Part shown: one piece after another, positions 46,015 through 57,413 of the stretch
Numbering within the stretch: position 1 is the stretch's first letter
Layout: the number at the start of each line of letters is the position of its first letter
Notes under the pieces: model-generated
Databases searched by the model: none
Told to the model about the DNA's origin: nothing
What the model saw: the letters and a program-made list of their open reading frames with translations, nothing else
Made by a program: the position numbers and the translations under genes
Source of the DNA: Polyporus tsugae
Lineage: Eukaryota > Basidiomycota > Agaricomycetes > Polyporales > Polyporaceae
Direction of reading: 5' to 3'
Length of the DNA stretch: 64,000 nt
Assembly (NCBI GenBank): GCA_024305745.1
Contig: JAHRBS010000004.1
Span: 2,666,001-2,730,000, forward strand

Positions 46015-46363
46015 CTTCAGTGCTTTCTCGTTAAGTAGATTCGGTTCGCGTGGTTCTATGATCAGAAAGAAATGTCCGTGGTGAGCCAGTCGAATGTGTT
46101 GTCGTTAAATACTGAGATGGATGGAGGAAGCGAACCCAGATCGTGCAGGACAACCACTGCACGGTGGCGGTGTAGGTATGCGTGGCAGATCTCGTGGCGA
46201 ATCTGGCTTCAAGCGCGCCTTTGGGCTTCGCTTACTTGCTGAGAGGGGCGCTGCGAAGAACACAACAAACGGCGCGAAGATACCAACCAATAAACACCAC
46301 GAGACATCAATTGACCGAAAAGAAGTACAACATATAAAAACACTACGACACCTGAACCCCATA
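46015..46363. other. Intergenic between ARMH3-like and RSC9-like genes
   Basis: 349 bp. It holds the promoter of the ARMH3-like gene and the 3' end of the RSC9-like gene. Nothing else is seen. Confidence 0.5.
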
Positions 46364-48388
46364 TCATATTGCCACACCCGCCAGTCCTGCATCCACCATC
46401 TCCGTTACCCACACCTGGAACACGTCGTGCTTCAACCGTATATCCTCCATGAGATACCGGATAGCCATGAAGGCCCGCCTCCCTTTCCGCTTCCCCTCCG
46501 TCTCCTCCTCCGTCTCCCCAAAGTGCTCTTCCTCCTCGCCCATGTCGTCAACAATGCCTGGAAACCCGAAGTGATTCTCGTCCACACGAGGAGCTGCTTC
46601 CGACGATGCGTATGCCGCACGGAAAAGGACTCGCAAGCACAGCAGTGCGGTCAGGGAGCTTGGGGGTGGGTCGACGTGTGGTCGCATGTACATGACGCGC
46701 GTCGAGCGTGCTGGTGGAGGTGGACGTGTTGTGGGGTTGGGAATGGGATGTGGATAGTTGATGGCAGGGAGGGTGACGGTGTCAGGTTGGTTGGAGTGTT
46801 TTGGCTGTGGTTGCATGTCGGGAAGATGTGTCAAGACGTGGCCGCGCATCTGCGCTTTTGTGACCTCCGTTTGTGAACAAGAGGACCAGAGGCAAGGGAG
46901 GTGCGAGCCCTCGTGAGGTTGGATGTGGTGCTCGAGGATGTGCTCGTAGAGTTGATCTGTAGAGACAAATGGTTCCAATGCACATTGCGAGCGATCCCAC
47001 TGGCACTTGAACTGGGTGCTTGCGGAGAAGTCTTTTCGGCGATCGACACCTCGAACAACGAAACGCTGAGGGGGTCCGGGGAGCACCATGGCCTGGGCCT
47101 GAGGAAAGACCGCATTAACATTCTTGATCACATCAGACGCGACGAGCAGTGGATGTCGGTCTGAATAGGGCATGAAGACGTCCTTGTACAGATTCCAGAA
47201 GTCCACTTGCGTCAATTCGCCGTCTGCATTAGCAACGAACATGGTCTTCATCCTGTAGGTTCCTTTAAGCATGCTGAAGACAACACAGGCGTGTACGAGT
47301 GCTCACCACTCGTAGCATCGTTGCGGTTCTGGTATTGGTAGCAAGGTATCGAGTTCCTCTTTCGTGAGCTCATGGTTGCTGATGGTGAATGACTGCGATG
47401 GCGCGGTATAGACGGGCAAACCGATTTCGTAGGATACATTCTCCTCCATTTGGTCGGCGAGGATGAGGGAAACGAGCAACCTAAGCGTGCCTGGCATCCT
47501 GGGATGCAGCAAAAAAGCTTTGGTCATGGGAGGATACGAGAGGTGCGCATATAGATAGTTCAGTGCGGCGTCGATCAGCTCCTTGTCGAGGATGAGGGGA
47601 AGGACGTTCATAGAGGTTTCAAGGGCGGGAGACTCGGCAGTGAGCTGGTAGGTGTTGACGGGATTCGAGTACATAGTGGTCAAGGTAATGAGGGATGATA
47701 TTATGAGGCTACGGTTCGATGAAAAGCCGGCGATTTGCTGCAACGGGCCAACTGGGCTATTGCGGTATGGGGCGGAAGGGATCGGAAGAGTGACGGTGGA
47801 GGCGATGGATTGGAGGATTTCCAGGATGTAGTGGACGAACTCGGAATTGGGGTCCGAGTTTGGTGGGAGGTCGTGGAGTGTGCGCAGAACGAGATCAGGA
47901 ATTTTGGGGTAGGTGGAGAGCTCACGAGCATTTGCGTCGTGCATGGCGGCATTGCGGAGAATGAAGAGGGACTCAATAGCATGTCTCCGTTTCCGTTCCT
48001 TCTCTTTCGTCATAGCGAAAAAGTTGTCTGTGTCGTTGTATTGCTTGTACCCCTCCTTGACGTACCACTCCGGCCACTCGAAGAGAGCGTCTGTGAGCCC
48101 TGGGATCGCTATGAGCATGAATTGCTCGTTGAGACAAAGGCGGCAAAGACGATCGAGAGCCCAAGCCACCTCGGAGTCAATGCCAGAGCGCAAAGAGAGC
48201 AACATCCTGTTGTTTGGGGTTGCCTCTGTGTACCATCCTATTGACTAACACATTCAACGCTGTGGCAGAGCTTCCCAAGAGAAGCACTCACTCTCGTAAT
48301 CATCGGTGACGACTGGACGATGTTGTTGTGGCGGAGCTGGGGTTTGACGATTGGTTGCTGCTGGGGAAGCGGGAGCTAAAGTAGACAT
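46364..48388 (-). CDS. RSC9: RSC9-like subunit of the RSC/SWI-SNF chromatin remodeller
   Basis: Start MSTLAPASPAATNRQTPAPP at 48388, ending VVTDDYE before the first intron. A long armadillo-like exon (48205-47303) follows, with SGIDSEVAWALDRLCRLCLN, GLTDALFEWPEWYVKEGYKQ and SLFILRNAAMHDANARELST. The C-terminal exon has an RFX-like winged-helix region (ELTQVDFWNLYKDVFMPYSD, VIKNVNAVFPQAQAMVLPG). Cys/His finger-like elements come next (FKCQWDRSQC...LYEHILEHHI and LPCLWSSC...MRGHVLTHL) and then a terminal helical block. This domain set belongs to fungal RSC9. RSC slides or ejects nucleosomes at promoters, and Rsc9 contributes to chromatin targeting. No ARID domain is visible in the N-terminus. 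Confidence 0.82.
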
Positions 48389-50151
48389 ATCCCCTCCGTC
48401 GTCGTCGCCGTCCGAAGCTAAAGTGAGGTCGAGAGGGTGGGAGGGCCCGGCTCGTGGGGATAGAAGCGTTGAAGAGGACTTGGAGGAGGAGGAGGAGGAG
48501 GAGGAGGAGGAGGAGGAGGGCGAGTCCGAGTCCGAAGCGCGACGAAGACGAAGACGCGTTCGACGCGTCGTTCACGTGCACCTCCTCCATTGGCGCTTAC
48601 TGCCACTCACTGCACTATCCTCAAAGCTGGGCAGATCCACTCACCTTCGAGTCTCGACAGCCTTCCAAGCCAGAGCTCCCTCTGCTTTCCCCTGTACGGA
48701 AGCATATAACGCCCGCATGCCCTCTAAATGTGTTGCGAGGATGACAATCACGTTGTCTCAGGCAAAAGAGTCTAAGAGCTTGTGAGTCAAAGCATCTTCA
48801 TCCAAGTTTTTATACGTTGCCTGCCAGTGTAGATCGCCTATGATAGCCTACGGTGAGGCATAGCTAACCAGACAAAGCCACAGCCCAGGTTAAACTCCAA
48901 GCCCTATGCCTCCGTTCCTGGAGTAAGGACAGTCGCTATTCATCTCGCACCTCGGACTTTTACATTTTTGAAGCAGACCATGACGCTTGGAACTCCTAAC
49001 CTCTAATGTCGCGTTGAATTAAGGTGTCCTCAATGTTGTCCTCAAGCATGGACCTTTGGACCGAACCAAGGGCTTCCCGGCGTGGGCGGAGCCAGCACAG
49101 GACGTACTCCCTTGCGACATGTTCTTCCCTTCGACAAACGTCCAAAGGTCCGCTACCTCGCTCGGACCATGCATATCTGCCCCCATCTTGGTCGCCACGT
49201 CCGTCTCCCTTCCTTCCTCACACGCTTCTATTCTCAAGCTCTGCGGCCAAATACAGCCCCTTCCTCCGCGCTGTCTCTACGGAGTACAGCAGATGGAGTT
49301 GTGCGTGGATGGGGTTCTCTCCGCCGCCCCCCCCCCCCGAGGCAGCCTACTCGTTCCAAATGTTTGCCCTCCTGCCTCCTGCTCTCGCGACTATCACATC
49401 ATCCAGCCACAGCGTTATGCTCCCCTCTGGAATAGTACCCCTACCTTACTTCGCTCGCCCCCGTGCGGATGGGAGATGTTCGTATTCTCTAGTTTCAAGG
49501 GTGACCAGAGCGCTTAGCGAAAGCGTGTCGGTGGGGTCCTCATCGTTCTGAAGAATGCATCGGTGCATTCTGTTTATATTGAAGGTAAAGTTACAAGCGC
49601 CACCTGCATACCTATTGAGTTGGCTAAGTCGCACGACTTAGGTGGAATCCGTCCGTAACCACTGGACATGGTTGTCACCGTGCTTTCGATACCGTTGGTC
49701 ACAATTCAAAGTTGCAAACCTGAACTTTGTCTCCGCCCACATTCGGTATTCCATGGCATGAACGAACGAGCCGTTGCATCGCGTCATTGCAACCCTACTG
49801 CAGGTCCGTGATGTATCCTCTCGAGTCTAGACCATTACTTCCGATTCTTCTTACTGGTTAATCGATGTGTTTAACTGCAGGCTGCTGCATGCCAAGCGAA
49901 CACGGGCCTTTCTCTCGCCGCAACTTCGCAGTCAAAATCCTATAGACATCTACCTAAGATGTAAACATAATTGGTCCAAGTGATAATATCGTTGCGCTGC
50001 GGCACCTAATCTCCTTCGTACAAAGGCTCGGAGGTGCCAAAAACTCGTACGTAAATGGTCATACAGTGAGCAAATCCAAATCAAAGTACAGGTCTAAGCT
50101 GTTCCTAGATTGCGAAGTGAGTCTTTGGCTTCAGTATTCGATGCCAAGCGT
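48389..50151. other. Gene-poor stretch with microsatellite and a small palindrome
   Basis: A (GGA)n tract of about 36 bases lies near 48483-48520, just upstream of RSC9. A run of eleven C lies near 49330. A perfect 8-bp stem with a 4-nt loop (AGAATGCA / TGCATTCT) lies at 49552-49571. The open frames at 49024-49551 and neighbours overlap one another and have no family features. Confidence 0.4.
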
Positions 50152-52123
50152 TCATCCCAAAAACTGGTCGACGCAGTCCATTGCTTCCTTCCAGAAGCGG
50201 TCCACAACGCCCTCAGCGAACCCGTTCTCATCGTACCCCAGGCTGATCCAAAGCTTCCCCTTGAAGGTGTACCCGAACAGCAACATCGCGCCATGGCGCT
50301 GCCTCGAACCCGTCGTCAAGGTGTGGAGCTCGGCGTTTGGGAACGCGGCGTGCTTGTACATGCCGTCGAGATTCCCGAGCAGCGACAACCCAATCAGCGC
50401 AGAGGACGGCGCCTTCCCCCGCGCAGGGAACATTGACTCCTCCGTCTTCGGAGCGACGGGAGCAGGCGGAGGCGGCGCCCACGTCCCCTTCTCGCGCTCG
50501 TCGTCCTCGCGGCCCCACGCGCGCGCCTGCTCTCCACGCCTGCGCGACATCTCGTGTGTACGCGAGGCGACAAGGGGGCTCTTCGCAGCCTTGGTACTCT
50601 GGTCCTTCGCCTGGCGCGCGCGCAACCAGAATGTGGGCTCCTGCCCTTCCGGCGTGGAACCCGACGGGAGGAATGACGGGAGCATGACGTTGAAATACCC
50701 TATCGCGAGGTACCAGTACGAGGCCCACAGCTCGGCCATAGGCTTCCTGGAGAAGTAGGGGCGTAGGTTGAGCGCGGAGTACATGAGCATTGGTAACTCC
50801 CTGTTGCAACTCTCCTCGCCCATGCGCGCCCAGGCCACATTGCACACCGCGAAGAGTGCGGCCGAGATAGAGACGCCGTTTGCCTTGCACTTCTTGAGAA
50901 TAGCCTTTGTGCGGTCCTCAGGGAAGGAGACGGTCGGCACGATAGTGCGCCGTTCCGGGTGCTTGCGACGAGGGAACGTCTGCCCGCCCACGAGCTTCTG
51001 CTGCGATAACTGGAAGTCCACGTTGGCTGCGACGCGGCGGAACCTTGCCGACGAGAGGGGCATGTTATCTTCGAGCGCACAGGGAAGGACGCACTGCGGC
51101 AGGGACAACGCGAAGGTGAGCGCACGTTCGGATGTAAATATGGATGGGAGCGCAAAACCTTACCTCCTCTGGCGCAGCAGCCCAGCGCGTGCGCCATTCC
51201 TCCTGGAGAATTTGCTGGAGAGCTGCCTCCGATTTGCCGCCACCAAGGAGGCCGAAAAAGTCGTTCGCAAACGCGTGCAGGGCCATGCCGTCACCGAGGA
51301 AGTGCATTGCGCATATCAGGAACTCATACTGGCGTGTGCGCTCGGCGTCCGGGAATTGGTCGTCAATTGTGGCTTCCGGCTCCGGCTCGCGCGGCTCGCT
51401 CATAGCGGGTGAGGGCGTGCGCGGCGGCGTTAGCATGAGCTCTGGAGAGGTGACGGGTTCTGAGAGGATGAGATAGGACAAGCGGTTGTTGGACAAGGTG
51501 CGTGACCCATTCAGATAGGAGTCAATGAGCTCTGTGCGGACGTAGAAGTCAGTGCCGTGCCGTTGCTTTTTGCGCGAAACAAGTACCGACCATCCTTGGG
51601 TTGCATGCGGTACTCCAGATTGGCCTCGGCGTCGAGAAAGGCGTCCTCGGCAGATGACGGGGCGTCGTATCTGTCACCGACAATCAGCACTCAACTTCCG
51701 CAGGCACGAGCGAAGCCACCCTTACACAAATCTCACGTCGTCGTAATCGTGCATCTCAGCGCGCGCGCAGAGCAGAGGGTGGCGTAACCGAAGGATGGCC
51801 CACACAGCGCAGACCCGGGAGCGTTTCGCGACACTACCCTTCGCCTTGAAGCCGAGGTGCAAATACCTACATGGCGCGAATATCAGCGCGCATGTCCTAC
51901 TAGGCGCGAAGGCGAGGACGTACATGTCGTTGACCCCCGTCTGCCGCGAGGGGAGGAAGTACGAGAGCTCAGTGTCGCCCATCTTCCGCTCGTACCTTAG
52001 TCTAGCGCGCGACGTCTCCGCCGCATCATGCACATGGTTGAAGGAGAACGTCTTCTCATAATCGGTGGCGGCAGCGGACAAGGGAGGGGTCAGGAGGGCA
52101 GCGGAGTCGATACGGCAAGCCAT
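50152..52123 (-). CDS. HXXXD acyltransferase (condensation-domain / alcohol acetyltransferase-like)
   Basis: Start MACRIDSAALLTPPLSAAAT at 52123. The N-terminal exons read YERKMGDTELSYFLPSRQTG and YLHLGFKAKGSVAKRSRVCA..WAILRLRHPLLCARAE, typical of the first condensation subdomain. The catalytic motif HFLGDG (HXXXD) lies in exon 51496-51137 within EFLICAMHFLGDGMALHAF. The large last exon (51108-50152) starts with a substrate-tunnel segment (VDFQLSQQKLVGG) and has a second half with GVSISAALFAVCNVAWARMG and LNLRPYF. It ends LWISLGYDENGFAEGVVDRF. This is the BAHD/PapA5/condensation superfamily, transferring an acyl group from a thioester to an alcohol or amine. It stands alone, without a PKS or NRPS nearby, so the substrate is unknown. 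Confidence 0.75.
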
Positions 52124-53684
52124 AGTAGTGAAGTCGACGTCGAGTGGGTGTCAGTCAGTGTCCGAGCGTGCGCGAAGGCCAGTTTAAGTCTAGGTACCGC
52201 GCGCGTATGGGTATAAATGGTCCCCCGGAGCAAAGGCGCGGCTGTTGGGGGCGGAAGGAGAGCGGCGTGAAGAGGAGGTGGTATGCTGTGGCCGCACAAA
52301 GAGCAATAAATGGATCCCGCTGAGGGGCTCGCGGGGTGGGGGGGAGCTAGTATGGCAGCTGCTGCTTGCGATTCTGGAGCGGCCGGTGTGATGGTACGAG
52401 TTGGGGCATCTGTGCGGATGTCTTGCCTCGGTGCGCTCGGGTGACGGATGGAGAATTCATGACGTCGTCTGGGGCAGAAAAGAGTCGAAGAAATGGAACA
52501 CATCGAACAGCCGACGTCGTGCCAGAAATACTTCTGTAAGCCTAGCTTGCTCTCCACCTTACAGGGTCCGGACACGGCAGAACCCCAGCATCTTCAGCCA
52601 ACGGGGGCCCTTCGCCGCACGAGAACCTCTCTACAAACAGCGATCATCAACCATGGCCACTCGAAGCTCTAAAGGAGCTCCGGTTGGGGCGTTACATTAT
52701 TGGGGGAGTTCAGGACAGGTTCAAACCCAGTCAGATGCCCGCAGCTTTTCCAGCTGGCCAGGATGAGTCCCGATACAGGACGACCATTGGCTCCGTGGAC
52801 TCAAACCTGTTCTGATCGAGGCTGGCATGAACATATTTGCCCCTGTACTTAGCAGCAAAAGCTGTTCCCAAGAATATCCCCTGAGTTGAGTTGTGCAGGA
52901 GGTTCCGCTGCGCTGGCACTTTCCGCGCTGGGCCCGGTACGAGCCTCGAGGAGGGCAGCCATGTTGCCACAGTCGGAAAGACCGTGGACAGGCGAATAAT
53001 GTCGTAGACAGGGTCAGAACAGGAGTGCTCGGAAGGCATTATCCGGGGCATATAATTGCCCGCACAGGGATTTGTTTCGTGGCAGCTGAAGTTCGATCGC
53101 GGATCAGGTACAATATGGGAAATGAATCGACCGCCGGCCCCCGGGCTTCAAATTGTCAGACAGTGGAAATCTGGACGAGATATAATACGCAGTTGAAACC
53201 GGACGTCGGGAGAACCCCTCGGAAGTTCGGACAACGTCCACGCCTGGTCCACACAGGCAACTCCGAGGTACAGTACTTACTCGCCGTGCTTGTGCCGCGA
53301 TGCAGCACACGGTAGCACATGCGGGACAGATGGCCGAATAATCACGCCTGGGCTGACGGAGGAAGCGTGAGCTACGTGCACTCTGCAGCTGGATGACCAC
53401 GAGTTCTTGAGAAAAACTTCACGAGAAATGAATTGGAACGTCGGCTGATGGGAACAGCAGACGGAGAGCGGACATACATGATCGATTCGATTTTCGAAGA
53501 CTTGCTGGACGTTGGTCGCAACGTGCGGCGGACCTGTATCAGGATGATCAAGGTCAGAAAGACGTTCAGAAGAACCTTAAGCAAGCAGGACTTATTCATT
53601 GATCATGGCAGCTCGGGAAACATGAACTGAAACTGCCATGCCCGGGTTTCAAACGAGTTCGTGGTGCAATGAGGACTGTCATTA
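52124..53684. other. Intergenic, about 1.6 kb, no gene supported
   Basis: It holds the acyltransferase promoter. Open frames at 52401-52766 (+), 52731-53051 (-), 52893-53315 (+) and 53433-53630 (+) lack recognisable domains. Nothing else is supported. Confidence 0.4.
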
Positions 53685-54254
53685 CAGTAGACACCCTCTT
53701 AACGCATACTTCTCATAACGCATAACCCCTTATAACGCATGGCTCGAGGCCTTTCCCGACTTGGGGAAGGGGGGAAAACGCATAATCCCCTGATAACGCA
53801 TACGCATACCCCTTCGGGCCGGGATAAAGGCATACCTGGACGTTATGTAATTTCAATTGTTGGGCACATACGGTGCTGCGGTTGAATAAAATTGTTCCTT
53901 AATCCCCTGTCGCTCCTCCCTATGGCCCCGAAAGCGATCGAAATCCTCAAAAGAGGGCTTAAGGTCCTAGAAGCCACTTTTGCATTGCGAAAATCTCAAC
54001 TCCTTGCTCGTCGCGCCGAGAACAAATCGATTATGGTCCCTACTGAAATCACTGACTTCTTTGCACGTACTAGATAGACTAGTCTAGTTAGACCACCTAT
54101 GTACGAACGACTCCACCACATGGTGGGCGCCTATAATCAGAAGTCTCGTCCCTTGGTGGGCGCCTAATATCGACGCCTCCCATAACCCATGACCCCTAAT
54201 AACACATACCACGGACCCCTTCCCGAGGGGTATGCGTTAAGAGGGTGTCTACTG
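53685..54254. mobile_element. pogo/Tigger-like non-autonomous DNA transposon (570 bp)
   Basis: The terminal inverted repeats are perfect over about 25 bp (27 bp counting the TA target dinucleotides): the left starts CAGTAGACACCCTCTTAACG at 53685 and the right ends with its exact complement at 54254. Both sides are flanked by TA (53683-53684 and 54255-54256), the Tc1/mariner target duplication, and CAGT ends are typical of the pogo branch. Inside, an ATAACGCATA-like motif recurs about five times within the first 120 bp and degenerate copies occur near the right end, as expected for subterminal transposase-binding repeats. A 61-codon frame (53892-54077, +) may be a transposase scrap. Confidence 0.88.
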
Positions 54255-54256
54255 TA

Positions 54257-55115
54257 TTCCGAGGACCGTATAATGTCAGAGAATTCGGAGTGGGATAAGG
54301 TTTGGTGAACAAGGGCGAGCGTGAGAGCGCGGGGACTCCGGGGAGTCGAGAGCTCGAGCGTCCTGTCGAGGAAGTCTGTGGCGTGTGTACTGTGCAGGAA
54401 TGCAGCGTACCACTTCCAGCAGGTGGATTGGACGGCTGTCAGATCGGGTATAGTCAAGGTACACATGTTGCAAAGGCCGTTACATTACGTGGCAAGTACT
54501 TACCCACTGCTCGTAAAGTATAGAGTGTAGATCAAGTCTTGGAACGTGCCTGCAGCCTGAGGCAGGAGAGCGGACGAACACTGGACAAACGTAACGAAAC
54601 GCGGCGCGGCAGCCACTTTCCCATGCACCTGAGAAAGGCAGCATGACGGAAGTCGAAGGAGCACAGCCCCCAGCTCGCAGAAAATGAAAATTTAAAAGCC
54701 CCGCCAGGGGCTGGAGAAGGTCCCGAGGACACGGCGCACACTTTCGGGGGAAGTGGACGCCTCGAGTCGCAGTTGTCTCGAACACAACAGACACAATATA
54801 AGCCAGAAACAGCTGGTACAAAACAGTGGAGAAGGGAGTGCCGTGCATTCTACTGATTGCAATGATTGTACAGCTGTCCATAGTATCCTAACCTATGCGA
54901 GGAATTCGACCCGGGAGCAAACTTACAAGATACAGTAGCACAATGCGACACGAGGACTCTATCCATCGTAAAAAACTTCCGTCCGTGCGCCTTCAGGGCC
55001 CGAAGCCGTCTCTGGTATCGTAGAGAGTCCATGGGAGGAGTAAAAAACTCTGCCACCTTCCGTCGCGACAAGAAACGCAGGAAGTGGGACAGCCGACCGG
55101 ATATTGTAATGGCAT
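54257..55115. other. Intergenic between the DNA transposon and the SLC35 gene
   Basis: 859 bp. The minus-strand frames 54480-54881 and 54164-54466 have no recognisable motifs. No gene is supported. Confidence 0.4.
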
Positions 55116-56672
55116 CTAAGCCACGTAGCTCTTCTTCTCCTTCTCGGCTTGCATATCGAAGACCTCTTGGCCTTCCTCGATGCGGTTAAGGCGCTCTGCA
55201 GCAGACGCTTCGACGTCGTCCGACGGCACCCGGGCACTGCGCGCTGACGGCGGTGGTGATGCGGTCTCGACAGACTTGACCCACGTGTAAAACATCGTCC
55301 CGGCGGCGATTACGAGGATAGAGGCCGCGCGGTTCCTGAAAACGTCGCACCGTCAGTCAGCATTCGAACCCGGCCGCTTCCGGAAATGAACAGAAGTGGG
55401 GAAGAGGGGGAATTGGAGCATGCGGTACGCCTACCCGTCACGTAATAACGACGGGAGAGGATCGGCAATTGGGGAGTTGGCGGGACAAATTGCGTTATAG
55501 GGGGGCCGCTTACGTGGATAGGAGGTCGCTGAACAGCCATAAACCAAGGAGTGTCTGAACAGCCGAGCGCGCAGCCTAGAATGGTGTCGATGTCGCGCGG
55601 GGGTTCAAGAGCGTACAGAGAAGGAAGTAAGGTTAGTGATGGGCTGCAAGGATAGCAAATACGCCAAACTCACGCTGGAGAACATGTGCGTCACTGGGCT
55701 CGTAACCTTGATACTGAGTAGCCCGGCGACACACAGCAGGAAGCCGAAGACGCCAGTGACGAGACTTCCCCACACAAACACCCGAGCGTTCCATTCAGGG
55801 GTGTAATAGAGCTCAGAAAGCCTCGAGAGCTCTCCCTGGAACAGGATGAAGGGCGCCAAAAACAATGCAGAGCCGAGGTTTTGCCAGTACGCGAGCTGAA
55901 TGGTGGAGTTCCCGGCGTGCGGGAGGGAGACCTTGATGAGAACTGCGTGGATGGCGATAAAGAACGAGGAGAGCACGCCGTAGAAGATGGAGAGCTGGCT
56001 CGGTGCCTCCCTGAAATGCTGTGTCGCCGCGGCATCAGGTGCTACACCGATGAAGAACCCAAATGTAACGATGAAGGCGGCGAGGAGAACTCGAGGTGGC
56101 GGAATAGAGCGGCTTTGGATTGAAGAGACGGCGATTGTTAGCGGGAGGACAAGCCCTCTAGCAATCTGGTGCGATATGAAGCCGGTGGTAAGCATATAGC
56201 TCGTACAGAAAGGGCGCATGGTACCCACCTGGAAATAGGACGCCTCGACGCCGCGGAGACAGAGGATATTGAAGACCAATCCGACGACGTTGACAAAGGT
56301 TACTGGGGCGAGTTTCTTGGCGGTCTCGAGCTTGAGCTGGGGGATCTCGACTTTGGTTGTGAGGGAGGCGGCGGCATGGAGGAGAAGGACTGCAAGGACG
56401 AGTTGGTTGAGAAGGAAGAGCAGCGGAAGGTCAGGGGAGCCATTCAGGACGGCCTTGTTTCTGCACGTCCTTGGTGAGTATGCTGGGGGCCAAGGACCGA
56501 GTCATTTGAGCGGCTCACACAAAGACCATCTGAGAAACGAAGGAGAGTTCATGTCAGTGCGATCGACCCTCGCGGGATGTGGATTGGTGGAACATACCAC
56601 GAGGGCAGCGGACATATAGAACGAGACCACACCCGCGACCTGCCATCGCTGGGGAATAGCTTTTGTGTCCAT
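55116..56672 (-). CDS. SLC35C-like nucleotide-sugar (probably GDP-fucose) transporter
   Basis: Start MDTKAIPQRWQVAGVVSFYM at 56672. Next are MVFVNKAVLNGSPDLPLLFL, LLNQLVLAVLLLHAAASL and VNVVGLVFNILCLRGVEASY. IARGLVLPLTIAVSS comes next, where the FYNVGRSLTTVF block of SLC35C is expected. GVLSSFFIAIHAVLIKVSLP, YWQNLGSALFLAPFILFQGE and SIKVTSPVTHMFSS follow, then AVQTLLGLWLFSDLLST and NRAASILVIAAGTMFYTWVK. The charged C-tail ends EKEKKSYVA at 55116. Around ten helices and the N--L-F-P-I--GE-, ITSP-TH and YTWVK motifs match the SLC35C/GDP-sugar antiporter group of the Golgi/ER. The seven or so introns are short. It diverges from an O-fucosyltransferase gene, which favours GDP-fucose over GDP-mannose as substrate. 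Confidence 0.82.
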
Positions 56673-57413
56673 TACTACGGGGAGGGGAGGAGGGAAAAGA
56701 CACTAGAGCTGAGGGTTCGCAGAGTGCGAGGGCCGACGCTGGTGGGGAGAGCAGCGTAGGAGCGGGCGGGCTTGCGAGCGACGGTCATTTTGAGGATGTA
56801 TTGGAGGTAATACTTAAAGGGGCGTTGAGGCGTTGGAGAGGCCGGGAAGTCCAGCCAAGCCGATTCAGACATGGGGTAAACGCCTTGCCGTGGGATCGGG
56901 ACCTAAATTGAAGGAAGGCAGGCGCGGAACTTGGAGGTTGCAATGCGGCCCGACGGAGCACGGAATGTCAAGGCATGTGATGCGTTCGGGGACTCGGATG
57001 CAAGTCGGATGATAGTCGAGTAGTCAGCGTATGGTTGAATACAGTGGACGATTGGCCTCCAAAGACGAGGAGTTACATATTAATAACGGGAGGACGCCGT
57101 GGGGAAAGCGGGGACGTGACAGGGTGGGCGTGACGCCGTGGCGGCAGTGGGCGCTGGCACAGGCGGGCGGAGAGTGGCAGTCTCTCTCCATTGGCATCTG
57201 TCATCGGCAGTTCGATCACTCGCACAACCCCTCCTCATCCAGACGCTCCGCCTCCATACGCCCAATGTCCCGCTCTTCCGCCCTTTCTGTCCTAAATTAT
57301 AATATCTCCTGGTGCCATCTGTCTTGCTCGGGTCTTGCTCCTCTTGACCGGCCACCCGTACCTTCGCTACCGCCCCACCGTTCACCCCATCCGCGGGGTC
57401 TGTCAGCACACCG
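56673..57413. promoter_or_regulatory. Divergent intergenic region between transporter and O-fucosyltransferase
   Basis: 741 bp separate the start codons. A minus-strand open frame (56872-56675) directly upstream of the transporter is out of frame with it and is probably 5' leader. No specific regulatory motif was identified. Confidence 0.45.

Noticed and set aside
49024..49551. Three overlapping plus-strand ORFs (117-175 codons)
   Set aside because: They occupy all three frames of the same stretch, are Ser/Pro/Leu-rich and show no splice structure or motif.
50228..50890. 220-codon minus-strand frame inside the acyltransferase gene
   Set aside because: It is out of frame with the acyltransferase exon, is Arg/Ala/Gly-rich and has no motifs; a shadow frame of a GC-rich exon.
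52719..52729. GGTTCAAACCC resembling a tRNA gene B box
   Set aside because: No A box at the right distance and no pairing acceptor stem upstream, so not a tRNA gene.
54480..54881. 133-codon minus-strand ORF with hydrophobic start
   Set aside because: No homology features, no plausible promoter or intron pattern; probably chance.
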